Below are positions 36,835 through 44,233 of a stretch of DNA of 64,000 nt, piece after piece. The notes below the pieces were generated by a model, which saw nothing but the letters and a program-made list of their open reading frames with translations, was not told where the DNA came from and did not search any database. Position numbers and translations under genes: made by a program. Source of the DNA: Citricoccus muralis (GTDB lineage: Bacteria; Actinomycetota; Actinomycetes; Actinomycetales; Micrococcaceae); contig NZ_CP121252.1 of assembly GCF_029637705.1 (NCBI RefSeq), positions 372,001 to 436,000 on the forward strand, given 5' to 3'. How positions within the stretch are numbered: position 1 is the stretch's first letter; the number at the start of each line of letters is the position of its first letter.

Positions 36835-37434
36835 TCACCCCGGCTGCGGTGCGCACGACCGGGACGGTTCCGCCCAGAGGTCCGTGACGCTGGTGACCTC
36901 CCGCTGGGCGGCGATGGTCAGCGCGATGTGGGCGCAGGTCACCGCATCAGCTTCCGCCTCGTGATGGTGGAATGAGGGCAGCCCCAGAGCCCGTGCCACG
37001 GTGTCGAGTCGATGATTTGCCGCGGGGACGTGGCGCCGGGCCAGGACCACCGTGTCATACCAGTCGGCGTCGCGTGCGGGGACGCCCATCGCCTCACTGG
37101 CCTTGCGGTACACCGTGCGGTCGAAGGCGACGTTGTGCGCGACCAGCGGCAGCGCGCGGGTCACCCGGTGGAGGTGATCCAGCGAGTCGTACCAGGAGAA
37201 CCCTTCGCGGCGGACGGTCTCGGCGGTGATGCCGTGCAGGGCCGAGAAACTCGGTTCGAAGGAGTCGGGCCCGGTGGGAGGGACCACGTACCAGCTGTCG
37301 GTGGCCACGATCTGGCCCCGGGACACCCGTGCCAGACCCACCTGGCAGACCGAGGACGGGTCGGGATTGGCTGTCTCAAAGTCGACGGCGACGAAATCCA
37401 GACCGGCTGAGGGAGAGAGGAAGGAGGAAGCCAT
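36835..37434 (-). CDS. DEDD-type 3'-5' exonuclease (DNA polymerase III epsilon-like)
   Basis: 199 residues from the ATG at 37434; the frame is open 79 codons further upstream, but the exonuclease fold starts here. Exo I is FVAVDFETAN (Asp and Glu), Exo II is LVAHNVAFDRTVY, and Exo III is HHHEAEADAVTCAHI with the His-X4-Asp of the DEDDh group. It would trim 3' ends of DNA or RNA. A candidate -10 TACACT lies about 40 nt upstream of the start. The neighbourhood gives no specific role. Confidence 0.85.
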   Translation of the reverse strand: MASSFLSPSAGLDFVAVDFETANPDPSSVCQVGLARVSRGQIVATDSWYVVPPTGPDSFEPSFSALHGITAETVRREGFSWYDSLDHLHRVTRALPLVAHNVAFDRTVYRKASEAMGVPARDADWYDTVVLARRHVPAANHRLDTVARALGLPSFHHHEAEADAVTCAHIALTIAAQREVTSVTDLWAEPSRSCAPQPG

Positions 37435-37510
37435 GGCGAATCCGTTCGAGAGAACATCGGGGACGCGGTGAGTGTAGGCCGAGGGGTAGGACAAGATAAC
37501 CAACGTCGCC

Positions 37511-37961
37511 GTGGCAGTCACACTATTCGGGCGGACGTCACACACGACCCCCACGGTGGGAAGATCAACAGGCAGTGTCGTCCTTCGCACCGACCACGTG
37601 AAGCTCTTCTTCCCGCACCCGGGAACCGGGGACCTGGTCTTTCCCACCATCACGGAGAAAGGGCGGACCATCCCAGAAGGCTCTGGGGATCCGTTGTACT
37701 GGGACTACACCGTGCGGGCTTACGACGCTGAAGCACACGAGCTAACCATCGACTTCGTGGTGCATGATCACGGGGTGGCCGGGGTCTGGGCCCGCGACGC
37801 TCAGCCCGGTGCCGAACTGGGCGTGCTCGGCCCCCGCACTGAAGCCGATCCGCCGCTATCTGTGCCGTGAAATTGGACTGCCTAAGGATCAGGTTGATGT
37901 CGACGGTTACTGGAAGAAGGGCACCGCGAACCTCGACCACCTTTCCAACGAGCTGGCCTAA
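37511..37961 (+). pseudogene. Siderophore-interacting protein (FAD reductase) remnant
   Basis: Frame 1 (37511-37870) holds the FAD-binding half of a SIP/ViuB protein: DHVKLFFPHPGTGDL, DYTVRAYDAEAHELTIDFVVHDHG and PGAELGVLGPR. It then ends abruptly. The last 35 residues of the family (RRYLCREIGLPKDQVDVDGYW) follow in another frame up to 37961. The whole NAD-binding middle part, about 130 residues, is missing, as is part of the N-terminus. It is a deletion-plus-frameshift relic of a gene that once released iron from siderophores. Confidence 0.85.
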
Positions 37962-38013
37962 GACGACGAGTGATTCAACTCAGGGCGATGCAATACCTGC
38001 TTAGGATGAGGGT

Positions 38014-38346
38014 ATGAGTGAGGAATGGTCGAGTGCGCAGGTGTTGGAATCCCTGTCGGCGTTTACGAAGGAACGTGAGTGGGAGCAATTCCATCGCCCC
38101 GACCATCTCGCCAAATCCGTAGCAGTAGAAGCCGGGGAACTGTTGGAGTGCTTCCAGTGGAGCGAAGTCGGGGACCAGGATGCTGTGGCGAGTGAATTGG
38201 CTGATGTATTGACCTACGCGTACTTGCTGGCGGCGAAAATTGGTCGTTCTCCGGAAGAGCTGATTCTGGAGAAGCTGGAAACCACTCGTAGTAAATATCC
38301 GGTGGCTAAGGCGAGAGGGCGGAGCACCAAATATGACCGGCTTTGA
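38014..38346 (+). CDS. MazG-like nucleotide pyrophosphohydrolase
   Basis: 110 residues, a single all-alpha NTP-PPase domain. The metal-binding motifs are VAVEAGELLECFQW and SELADVLTYAYLLA (EAGELxE and ExxDVLxY), the MazG-like pattern. Such enzymes hydrolyse nucleoside triphosphates to monophosphates and can purge abnormal or signalling nucleotides. TAGGAT (38002-38007) ends 6 nt before the ATG, so the pair is probably expressed from a leaderless transcript. It overlaps the DUF2075 gene by 14 nt and shares its lower GC content, so the two form a unit. Confidence 0.9.
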   Translation: MSEEWSSAQVLESLSAFTKEREWEQFHRPDHLAKSVAVEAGELLECFQWSEVGDQDAVASELADVLTYAYLLAAKIGRSPEELILEKLETTRSKYPVAKARGRSTKYDRL

Positions 38347-40243
38347 AATCGTTCCGGATAGACTCCAGCGCATCGTCACCAGCACTAGTACCACCCAAGC
38401 TCCAGGAGAGCTCTCGCGCTCAAAGCTAGAGAACTGGCCTGTCGTCTATACGCTGAACAACGACAATCAGATCTATGTTGGCGAGACGCGCAACGCGATC
38501 TCCCGACTACGGAAACATCACCAGCATGAGGAGAAGCGTCGGCTCTCCCAGGTGCATGTCATCATCGATGATGGCTTCAACAAGTCGGCTGCACTGGATC
38601 TCGAGTCTTTCCTCATTCGGCTATTTGCCGGGGACGGAAAATTCAGCGTACTCAACCGGAATGAAGGGATCGTTGACTCCGATTACTTCAACCGGGTCGA
38701 ATACTTAGAGCGATTCGACGAGATCTTCGACGAGTTGCGACAGCGCGACTTTTTCACCCGCAGCGTCCAAGAGATCAGAAATCTCGACCTCTACAAACTC
38801 TCTCCGTTCAAAGCACCAACGCAAGACCAGGCGATTATCGGGTCCGAGATCGTTGAGCGTCTCTTGGAAGATCTGAAGTCTGGCGGCGAGAGCACTGCAG
38901 TGATCCAGGGCAAGGCCGGAACAGGTAAGACCGTGCTTGCGATCTATTTGATCAAGCTTCTGAGGGATCTCGAGCATTACGATCCTGATGAAGCTCCGAA
39001 TAGTGACACGATCTTCTCCGAGTTCTTCACGGACGCACACCGGAAACTGCTGAACGGCTTTACCGTGGGACTGGTGATTCCGCAGATTTCGCTTCGTAAG
39101 TCGGTGGCCAAAGTATTCAAGAACACGCCCGACCTCGATAACGTCATGGTGCTTTCACCGTTCCAGGTCGGACAGGCGACTTCGCCGTATGACCTGTTGA
39201 TCGTAGATGAAGCCCATCGGTTGAATCACCGTGCTAATCAGCCATCAGGGCCGCAGAACAAACTCTTCAAAGACATCAACCTTTCTCTATTCGGTGAAGA
39301 CAATCCAAACATCACCCAACTGGACTGGATTGAGAGTCAATCGCGACATCGGATCCTCTTGATGGATGAAGCGCAAGCGGTGCGACCTGCTGACATTCCT
39401 ACCGAAGTAGTGCGTGGACTGGTGAACAAGGCACAAACTGACCAGCGGTTCTATGAGCTCGAGACTCAGATGCGAGTCCGCGCTGGTGCAGACTATCTCG
39501 GGTTCGTCCGAGATCTCCTCCATGGACGATTGCCCGATTCGCATGACTACGACTTTGGAGAGTATGAGCTGGGTATCGTCAACGACTTGCGCACCTTGGT
39601 TCAGCTGATTCGAGACCGTGACTCCAAATTCGGGTTGGCTCGAGTCGTCGCGGGCTATGCCTGGAATTGGAAATCCAAGAACCGAAAGGACGCTTATGAC
39701 ATCGTCGAGGATGGCGTCAAGCTCCGCTGGAACACGACAACAGCCGACTGGATCAGCAGTGAAAAGTCTCTGGCTGAAGTCGGGTCTATCCATACGGTTC
39801 AGGGCTACGACCTCAACTATGCTGGCGTGATCATCGGACGAGACCTCCGCATGGATCCAACGACGAATCGTGTGTACTTTGACCGCAATGAATACTTCGA
39901 CAAAAAGGGCGTGGAGAACAACCGAGCCCGCGGCATCGTTTACTCGGATGAGGACATTCTCGCTTACGTACAGAACATCTACGCGGTATTGATGAGTCGC
40001 GGAATCCGAGGAACCTTCCTCTACGTGTGTGATGAACACCTTCGGGAGTATTTCTTGAATCACCTTCCCACGGTGGACAAGACGACGACTATCGATCCAC
40101 CTCGCGAAGATAAGTCTGCCTCCGGATACGACTTCAGCTATGGGGCTGCGGTTGATGCTGACGTTGATCTTGTTGACGCCGGTGAGGATGCAGAAAGTCG
40201 GATGGCTGATCGTGGGGAACCGACGCATCGCGCGGGTGACTGA
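38333..40243 (+). CDS. GIY-YIG / DUF2075 helicase-like protein
   Basis: 636 residues. Residues about 35-110 form a GIY-YIG nuclease-like domain (VVYTLNNDNQIYVGETRN, then the catalytic Arg/His region SRLRKHHQH). From about residue 190 there is a DUF2075-type P-loop NTPase related to superfamily 1 helicases: Walker A GKAGTGKT, Walker B LLIVDEAHRL, RILLMDEAQAV, and a C-terminal QGYDLNYAGVIIGRDL motif. An acidic tail ends the protein. It is cotranscribed with the MazG-like gene. Lower GC than the surroundings suggests transfer. A nucleic-acid-targeting role in phage defence is an inference from architecture. Confidence 0.88.
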   Translation: MTGFEIVPDRLQRIVTSTSTTQAPGELSRSKLENWPVVYTLNNDNQIYVGETRNAISRLRKHHQHEEKRRLSQVHVIIDDGFNKSAALDLESFLIRLFAGDGKFSVLNRNEGIVDSDYFNRVEYLERFDEIFDELRQRDFFTRSVQEIRNLDLYKLSPFKAPTQDQAIIGSEIVERLLEDLKSGGESTAVIQGKAGTGKTVLAIYLIKLLRDLEHYDPDEAPNSDTIFSEFFTDAHRKLLNGFTVGLVIPQISLRKSVAKVFKNTPDLDNVMVLSPFQVGQATSPYDLLIVDEAHRLNHRANQPSGPQNKLFKDINLSLFGEDNPNITQLDWIESQSRHRILLMDEAQAVRPADIPTEVVRGLVNKAQTDQRFYELETQMRVRAGADYLGFVRDLLHGRLPDSHDYDFGEYELGIVNDLRTLVQLIRDRDSKFGLARVVAGYAWNWKSKNRKDAYDIVEDGVKLRWNTTTADWISSEKSLAEVGSIHTVQGYDLNYAGVIIGRDLRMDPTTNRVYFDRNEYFDKKGVENNRARGIVYSDEDILAYVQNIYAVLMSRGIRGTFLYVCDEHLREYFLNHLPTVDKTTTIDPPREDKSASGYDFSYGAAVDADVDLVDAGEDAESRMADRGEPTHRAGD

Positions 40244-40270
40244 GCATACCCACGATCTGAGCAAACGGGG

Positions 40271-40298
40271 GTGCCTGCGCCGGTGATCGCGCAGGCAC
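40271..40298 (+). terminator. Bidirectional hairpin between convergent genes
   Basis: A perfect 10-bp stem GTGCCTGCGC / GCGCAGGCAC with an 8-nt loop lies between the DUF2075 stop (40243) and the polyphosphate polymerase stop (40326). No T-run follows, but the stem is strong and the position suits a shared terminator. Confidence 0.6.
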
Positions 40299-40325
40299 TC
40301 CTGTCGTGAGCGTGAAAACCGACCT

Positions 40326-41129
40326 CTATGCAGCCGCCCGGAAATAGTGGTCGATGGTCCGAGCCCACGGGTTGCTGGGAAGCTCCGGGTAGAGCAGGGC
40401 AGCCGCCACACAGTACTTGCTGACCTGGTGCGGGCGAATGCCTGCTTCCTTGAGCAGCTGATCCCAGAGTCCACTGCCGCCTTCGGACTTCGTCTCCACC
40501 AGCACATCCTGCGGCCCGACGTGACTGTCGTCGCCATTCACCGCGCGAATATCCAAGTCGCAGGTCAGCCGTTGTCCGTCGTGGCACAGGGTGATCCGGT
40601 CGTAGATGGTCTCCAGCACCGGCTGCAGCTGCTCGGACAGTAGGGTCTGCCCCGGAGCCCCCGCCACGATCGAGTCGATGAACTCCGTGCCGGCTTCGGT
40701 GAGGTTCCAGGGGTCTTCGATGGGGTGGTCAATCCGCTGTTTCACGGTCTGCCCTCGGTAGCCCTTGGATTTCACCTCAAGATGGCAAGTGCCGGTATCC
40801 ACGTAGGTGCGGGTGCGCACCTTGAACCGGTGACGGCGCCGCTGTACGTGGTCGCGGAAGAAACGAAACTCGGGGGAGTCGAAGTAGACGGTGCGGTACA
40901 TGAACCGCCGCTTCTCCTCGATGGTCAACACCCGAAAATCGTCGCTGGTGGCGTCGATGAGGTCGGAGAACAGCTCGCGAGGCAGGAAGTACTTCCGGTC
41001 CACGCGGGTCATCAACCGTGCCTCGGTGTTGATCTCATCCAGCGTGATGGGTGCCAGCTGATCCAGCTGTGCATCAATCTCGTCGATGAGTGGACTCGTG
41101 GACGTCATCGTGTCTGGTGCCGCATTCAT
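40326..41129 (-). CDS. Polyphosphate polymerase (VTC domain protein)
   Basis: 267 residues from the ATG at 41129. VTC-domain landmarks: LMTRVDRKYFLP (basic phosphate tunnel), YRTVYFDSPEFRFFRDHVQRRRHRFKVRTRTYVDTG, CHLEVKSKG, and the C-terminal LVETKSEGG...GIRPHQVSKYC. VTC proteins polymerise ATP phosphate into polyphosphate, or hydrolyse it, in the tunnel. It overlaps the upstream DUF4956 gene by 4 nt, a known pairing. PHO-box-like repeats precede that gene, fitting a phosphate-storage role. An upstream start at 41240 is possible but the extra residues do not match the family. Confidence 0.92.
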   Translation of the reverse strand: MNAAPDTMTSTSPLIDEIDAQLDQLAPITLDEINTEARLMTRVDRKYFLPRELFSDLIDATSDDFRVLTIEEKRRFMYRTVYFDSPEFRFFRDHVQRRRHRFKVRTRTYVDTGTCHLEVKSKGYRGQTVKQRIDHPIEDPWNLTEAGTEFIDSIVAGAPGQTLLSEQLQPVLETIYDRITLCHDGQRLTCDLDIRAVNGDDSHVGPQDVLVETKSEGGSGLWDQLLKEAGIRPHQVSKYCVAAALLYPELPSNPWARTIDHYFRAAA

Positions 41130-41797
41130 CGGACAGCCCCCTGGTGTGCGGTGGCGTGCACTGTGTGGTTGCGGCCCGTGTCCACGGCACGGGAGGCTCC
41201 GATGGACTCTCGCGATGCACGGGCGGGCTGGTCCACACACGTGGCAGCGGCACCGGGCTTCACCTTGTAGCGGACGTCCACCAGCATGGTGTCGCGCACC
41301 TGGTCGATGTCGAGCACTTCAGCGCGTACATGCTGAGCGTGGAATAGATCCTTCAGGTAGCTGACCAGCTCGTCATGATCGATGATGGCACGGTCCACGG
41401 TGAGCGTGAGCCGATGCGTCGTGGGCGCTACCAGCGGGGAGTCCAGCACGGCCATCGCGGTCAGGACCAGCGCGGAGAGCGCCGGGGTGATCCACATGGG
41501 CTCAGGGTGCAGGCCGGCCAGCAGGCCAAGGGCCAATGAGGTGAAGTAGTAGGCGATCTCCTGCTGGGTGATCTGATCCGACCGGAGGCGGATGATGGAG
41601 AGGATGCCGAACAAGCCCATACCGAGTCCGATGCCGACTTCCACGGAGCCCAGCGCCACCGTGACGGCGAGGACGCCGATATTCAGTGCCACGTAGGACA
41701 ACAACAGATCCTTCCGGCGATGTCGGCGGAAGTATAGGACGTACGCCAGGATGGTGATGGCGATGAGGTCGGTGGCGATGGCGATGATGAGTGACAT
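41126..41797 (-). CDS. DUF4956 membrane protein
   Basis: 223 residues. The N-terminal half has four membrane segments (IAIATDLIAITILAYVLYF, LLSYVALNIGVLAVTVAL, IGLGMGLFGILSIIRLRS) with the conserved DUF4956 text FGILSIIRLRSDQITQQEIAYYFTSLALGL. The C-terminal half is a soluble ferredoxin-fold domain (LTLTVDRAIIDHDELVSYLKDLFHAQHVRAEVLDIDQ). It probably anchors or channels the product of the downstream VTC polymerase. AAAAGGAGAG precedes the ATG at 41797. Confidence 0.9.
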   Translation of the reverse strand: MSLIIAIATDLIAITILAYVLYFRRHRRKDLLLSYVALNIGVLAVTVALGSVEVGIGLGMGLFGILSIIRLRSDQITQQEIAYYFTSLALGLLAGLHPEPMWITPALSALVLTAMAVLDSPLVAPTTHRLTLTVDRAIIDHDELVSYLKDLFHAQHVRAEVLDIDQVRDTMLVDVRYKVKPGAAATCVDQPARASRESIGASRAVDTGRNHTVHATAHQGAVR

Positions 41798-41832
41798 GAT
41801 CTCTCTCCTTTTGGATCTCGATGACGCCACTC

Positions 41833-41876
41833 TGGAATAAAACTGTGAGTAAACGATGAGTGAACTATGAGACAAC
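41833..41876 (-). promoter_or_regulatory. Four 11-nt PHO-box-like direct repeats before the polyphosphate operon
   Basis: Read on the minus strand the four abutting units are GTTGTCTCATA, GTTCACTCATC, GTTTACTCACA and GTTTTATTCCA, 44 bp in all. The 11-nt periodicity and the GTTCAC core match actinobacterial PhoP direct repeats (GTTCACC-type). They end about 35 bp before the DUF4956 start codon. Confidence 0.6.
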
Positions 41877-41885
41877 TCTCATCTT

Positions 41886-42842
41886 TCACTCGCCACGCGT
41901 GATCACCACGTTCCCCACGGCGTGGCCAGACTCCACGACAGCCACGGCTTTAGCGGCGTGTGCGAGGTCGACGGAGGCTGAGATGACGGGGCTAAAAGAA
42001 CCTCGATTGATCAGTTCTGCGATCTCCGCAAAAATGGGCGTGGTGCGCCGCCGCTGAACAGCGGATCCGCCTAGGTCAGCCGCGATTTGGTGATCCGCTG
42101 CCGATCGGATCGCCCCCGGAGCTTTGAGCAACGTGGAGGCCTCGCGCAGCGTTTCGCCGCCGACCGCGTCGATGATGGCGTCAACTCCTTCGGGTGCCAG
42201 CTCTCGCACCCGCTCTATCCACCCGTCGCCTTTTTCGATGTGGGTGGCTCGTAACTTTTCGACCAATTCTTTCTTTTCATTCGAAGCCACACCGATCGTA
42301 CGCACGTCTCGTAGTGCGGCGAGCCCGCAGGCGGCGGTGCCCACGCCACCGCCGGCACCGAGCACCAGCAGGGTCGATCCGGCCGGTAGCTCAAGCTCAT
42401 CGAGGGCGTCGTAAGCGGTGCCGATAGAGACCGGGATGGAGGCAGCTTGCGCGTCACTGACCCCGTCCGGGATGTGTGCGGTGCTGGAGGAAGAGAGCAA
42501 CACCCGCTCCGCGAAGGTGCCCGTGCCAGCGGCTGCGGCCCCGAACACTCGGTCGCCCGGCGCCACATGAGACACGTTGTCGCCCACCGCTAAGACGACT
42601 CCGGCCGCTTCTCGGCCCATCGCCATCGGGAACTCCACTGGGACCGAGCCTTGGCGCTCACCGTTGCGGACTTTAATATCGGCGGGGTTCACCCCCGAGG
42701 CCGTCATGTCGACGAGCACCTGGTCTGCATCCGGGTGAGGTGAAGAGACGGTGAAGAATTGTGCGACCCTGTCCGACCCGTATTCCGCAAAACCGAAGAC
42801 CTGGCTAGGCTTAGAGGTATCACTATCTCGATGTTTCGTCAT
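41886..42842 (-). CDS. NADPH:quinone reductase / zinc-type MDR dehydrogenase family
   Basis: About 318 residues from the ATG at 42842. Medium-chain reductase fold: SGVNPADIKVRNGERQG, GREAAGVVLAVGDNVSHVAPGDRVFG, and a Rossmann motif VLGAGGGVGTAACGLAALRDVRTIGVAS. The catalytic and structural zinc cysteines of classical alcohol dehydrogenases are absent, so it belongs to the zinc-free quinone oxidoreductase branch. Substrate unknown. An ATG seven codons upstream is possible. It is divergent from the SDR gene, 94 bp between starts. Confidence 0.88.
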   Translation of the reverse strand: MTKHRDSDTSKPSQVFGFAEYGSDRVAQFFTVSSPHPDADQVLVDMTASGVNPADIKVRNGERQGSVPVEFPMAMGREAAGVVLAVGDNVSHVAPGDRVFGAAAAGTGTFAERVLLSSSSTAHIPDGVSDAQAASIPVSIGTAYDALDELELPAGSTLLVLGAGGGVGTAACGLAALRDVRTIGVASNEKKELVEKLRATHIEKGDGWIERVRELAPEGVDAIIDAVGGETLREASTLLKAPGAIRSAADHQIAADLGGSAVQRRRTTPIFAEIAELINRGSFSPVISASVDLAHAAKAVAVVESGHAVGNVVITRGE

Positions 42843-42936
42843 GATGGTGATGATCCCTTTCAACGTCGCTCATGGCCCCATCGTATCGACGCAGGTGCAG
42901 CGGCGCGATGACAACCTTTTCTCAGGAGGCAGCGCA

Positions 42937-43689
42937 ATGGCATTCGAAGGCAAAGTAGGACTCGTGACTGGCGGCGGATCGGGCATCGGCGAGGCCGTGT
43001 CCAAGGATCTCGCCGCGCGCGGCGTGAAGGTCGTGGTCGCTGACCTGAACCTCGAAGGCGCTGCGCGTGTGGCGGCCGAGATCAAGGAAGCCGGTGGCGA
43101 AGCCGCTTCCGTGCAAGCCAATACGGCTCTGCCCGAGGACAACGAAAAGGCCGTGCAGTTTACGGTCGAGACCTTCGGGCAGCTGAACTACGCGGTGAAC
43201 AACGCCGGCATCGGTGGCGCCCAGGCGCCCGCGGGCGAGGTGGACATTGACGACTGGAACAACGTCATCAACATCAACCTCAACGGGGTGCTCTACGGCA
43301 TGCGCTACCAGATCCCGGCCATGCTGGAGGCAGGCGCGACGGAAAGCTCGATCGTGAATATGGCTTCCATCCACGGCACCGTGGCGGCACTGGGCAACGG
43401 TGCCTACACCGCCGCTAAGCACGGTGTGGTGGGCCTGACAAAGAACGCGGCCGCCGAGTATGGGCCGCAGGGTCTGCGCGTGAACTCCGTGGGCCCGGCC
43501 TACATTGACACCCCGCTGCTGCAGGGGCTGCCGGAGGAGTTCCGTTCCGCATTGATCGCGAAGCACCCGTTGGGTCGCCTGGGCCGCGCTGAAGAGGTGG
43601 CTACGCTGGTGCGCTTCCTGCTGTCGGAGGAAGCATCCTTCATCACCGGCAGCTACCACCTGGTGGACGGTGGCTACACCGCCGTGTAA
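42937..43689 (+). CDS. SDR family oxidoreductase
   Basis: 250 residues from the ATG at 42937, which has AGGAGG 7 nt upstream; the frame extends upstream without family match. Classical short-chain dehydrogenase: TGGGSGIGEAV cofactor motif, NNAG at about residue 88, catalytic Ser in VNMASIHG, Tyr and Lys in YTAAKHG, and GSYHLVDGGYTAV at the C-terminus. Resembles glucose or cyclohexanol dehydrogenases; substrate not determinable. Its 3' end overlaps the convergent DHFR-family gene by 16 nt. Confidence 0.9.
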   Translation: MAFEGKVGLVTGGGSGIGEAVSKDLAARGVKVVVADLNLEGAARVAAEIKEAGGEAASVQANTALPEDNEKAVQFTVETFGQLNYAVNNAGIGGAQAPAGEVDIDDWNNVININLNGVLYGMRYQIPAMLEAGATESSIVNMASIHGTVAALGNGAYTAAKHGVVGLTKNAAAEYGPQGLRVNSVGPAYIDTPLLQGLPEEFRSALIAKHPLGRLGRAEEVATLVRFLLSEEASFITGSYHLVDGGYTAV

Positions 43690-44204
43690 TTGACCTGATA
43701 CCGGGCGCAGACGAAACTGCGGTTCTGCACGGTATCCACCAAGTCCAGCTGTAACTGGCGTGGGAGCAGTGGCGCGCCCGTCCCGAGGGTGACGGGCGCG
43801 TACTGCACCCACACCTCGTCCAAGAGCTGGGCATCGGCGAACTGGCCGGCCAGGTCACCGCCACCCATCACCCAGATGTCTTTGTCGCCGGCCGATGCCT
43901 CGATCTGCGGGAACACCTCATTGATCTCACCCTGTACGACGCGCACGTCCTTGCCCTTAGGGGTCGGGAGGTCCCGGTGGCTGAAGATCCATGTTGGTTC
44001 CTCGTAGACCCATTCGTCCTGCTGCTGCCGCACCCACTCATAAGTGGAGGCACCCAAAACCAGCGCTCCGATGTTCTTGATGAAGCCTGGGTACCCCATG
44101 GGTCCCTCGGGGTCGAACTCCTGCCGGAACAGCCAGTCCAGAGAATGATCCTTGCTGGCGATGAAGCCGTCGAGGCTGGTCGCGGTGTAATAGTGCGTGG
44201 TCAT
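43674..44204 (-). CDS. Dihydrofolate reductase / RibD C-terminal domain protein
   Basis: 176 residues. The DHFR-like fold of the RibD_C family is shown by YTATSLDGFIASKDHSLDWL at the N-terminus, GALVLGASTYEWV, DIWVMGGGDLAGQFADAQLLDEVWVQYAPVTLG and a terminal strand. Proteins of this group reduce small pterin-like or other substrates; real folate reduction is not implied. TAGCCT ends 6 nt before the ATG (leaderless). It is convergent with the SDR gene. Confidence 0.9.
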   Translation of the reverse strand: MTTHYYTATSLDGFIASKDHSLDWLFRQEFDPEGPMGYPGFIKNIGALVLGASTYEWVRQQQDEWVYEEPTWIFSHRDLPTPKGKDVRVVQGEINEVFPQIEASAGDKDIWVMGGGDLAGQFADAQLLDEVWVQYAPVTLGTGAPLLPRQLQLDLVDTVQNRSFVCARYQVNYTAV

Positions 44205-44233
44205 CGAGCCAGGCTACTCGCAGTGGCGCTCGA

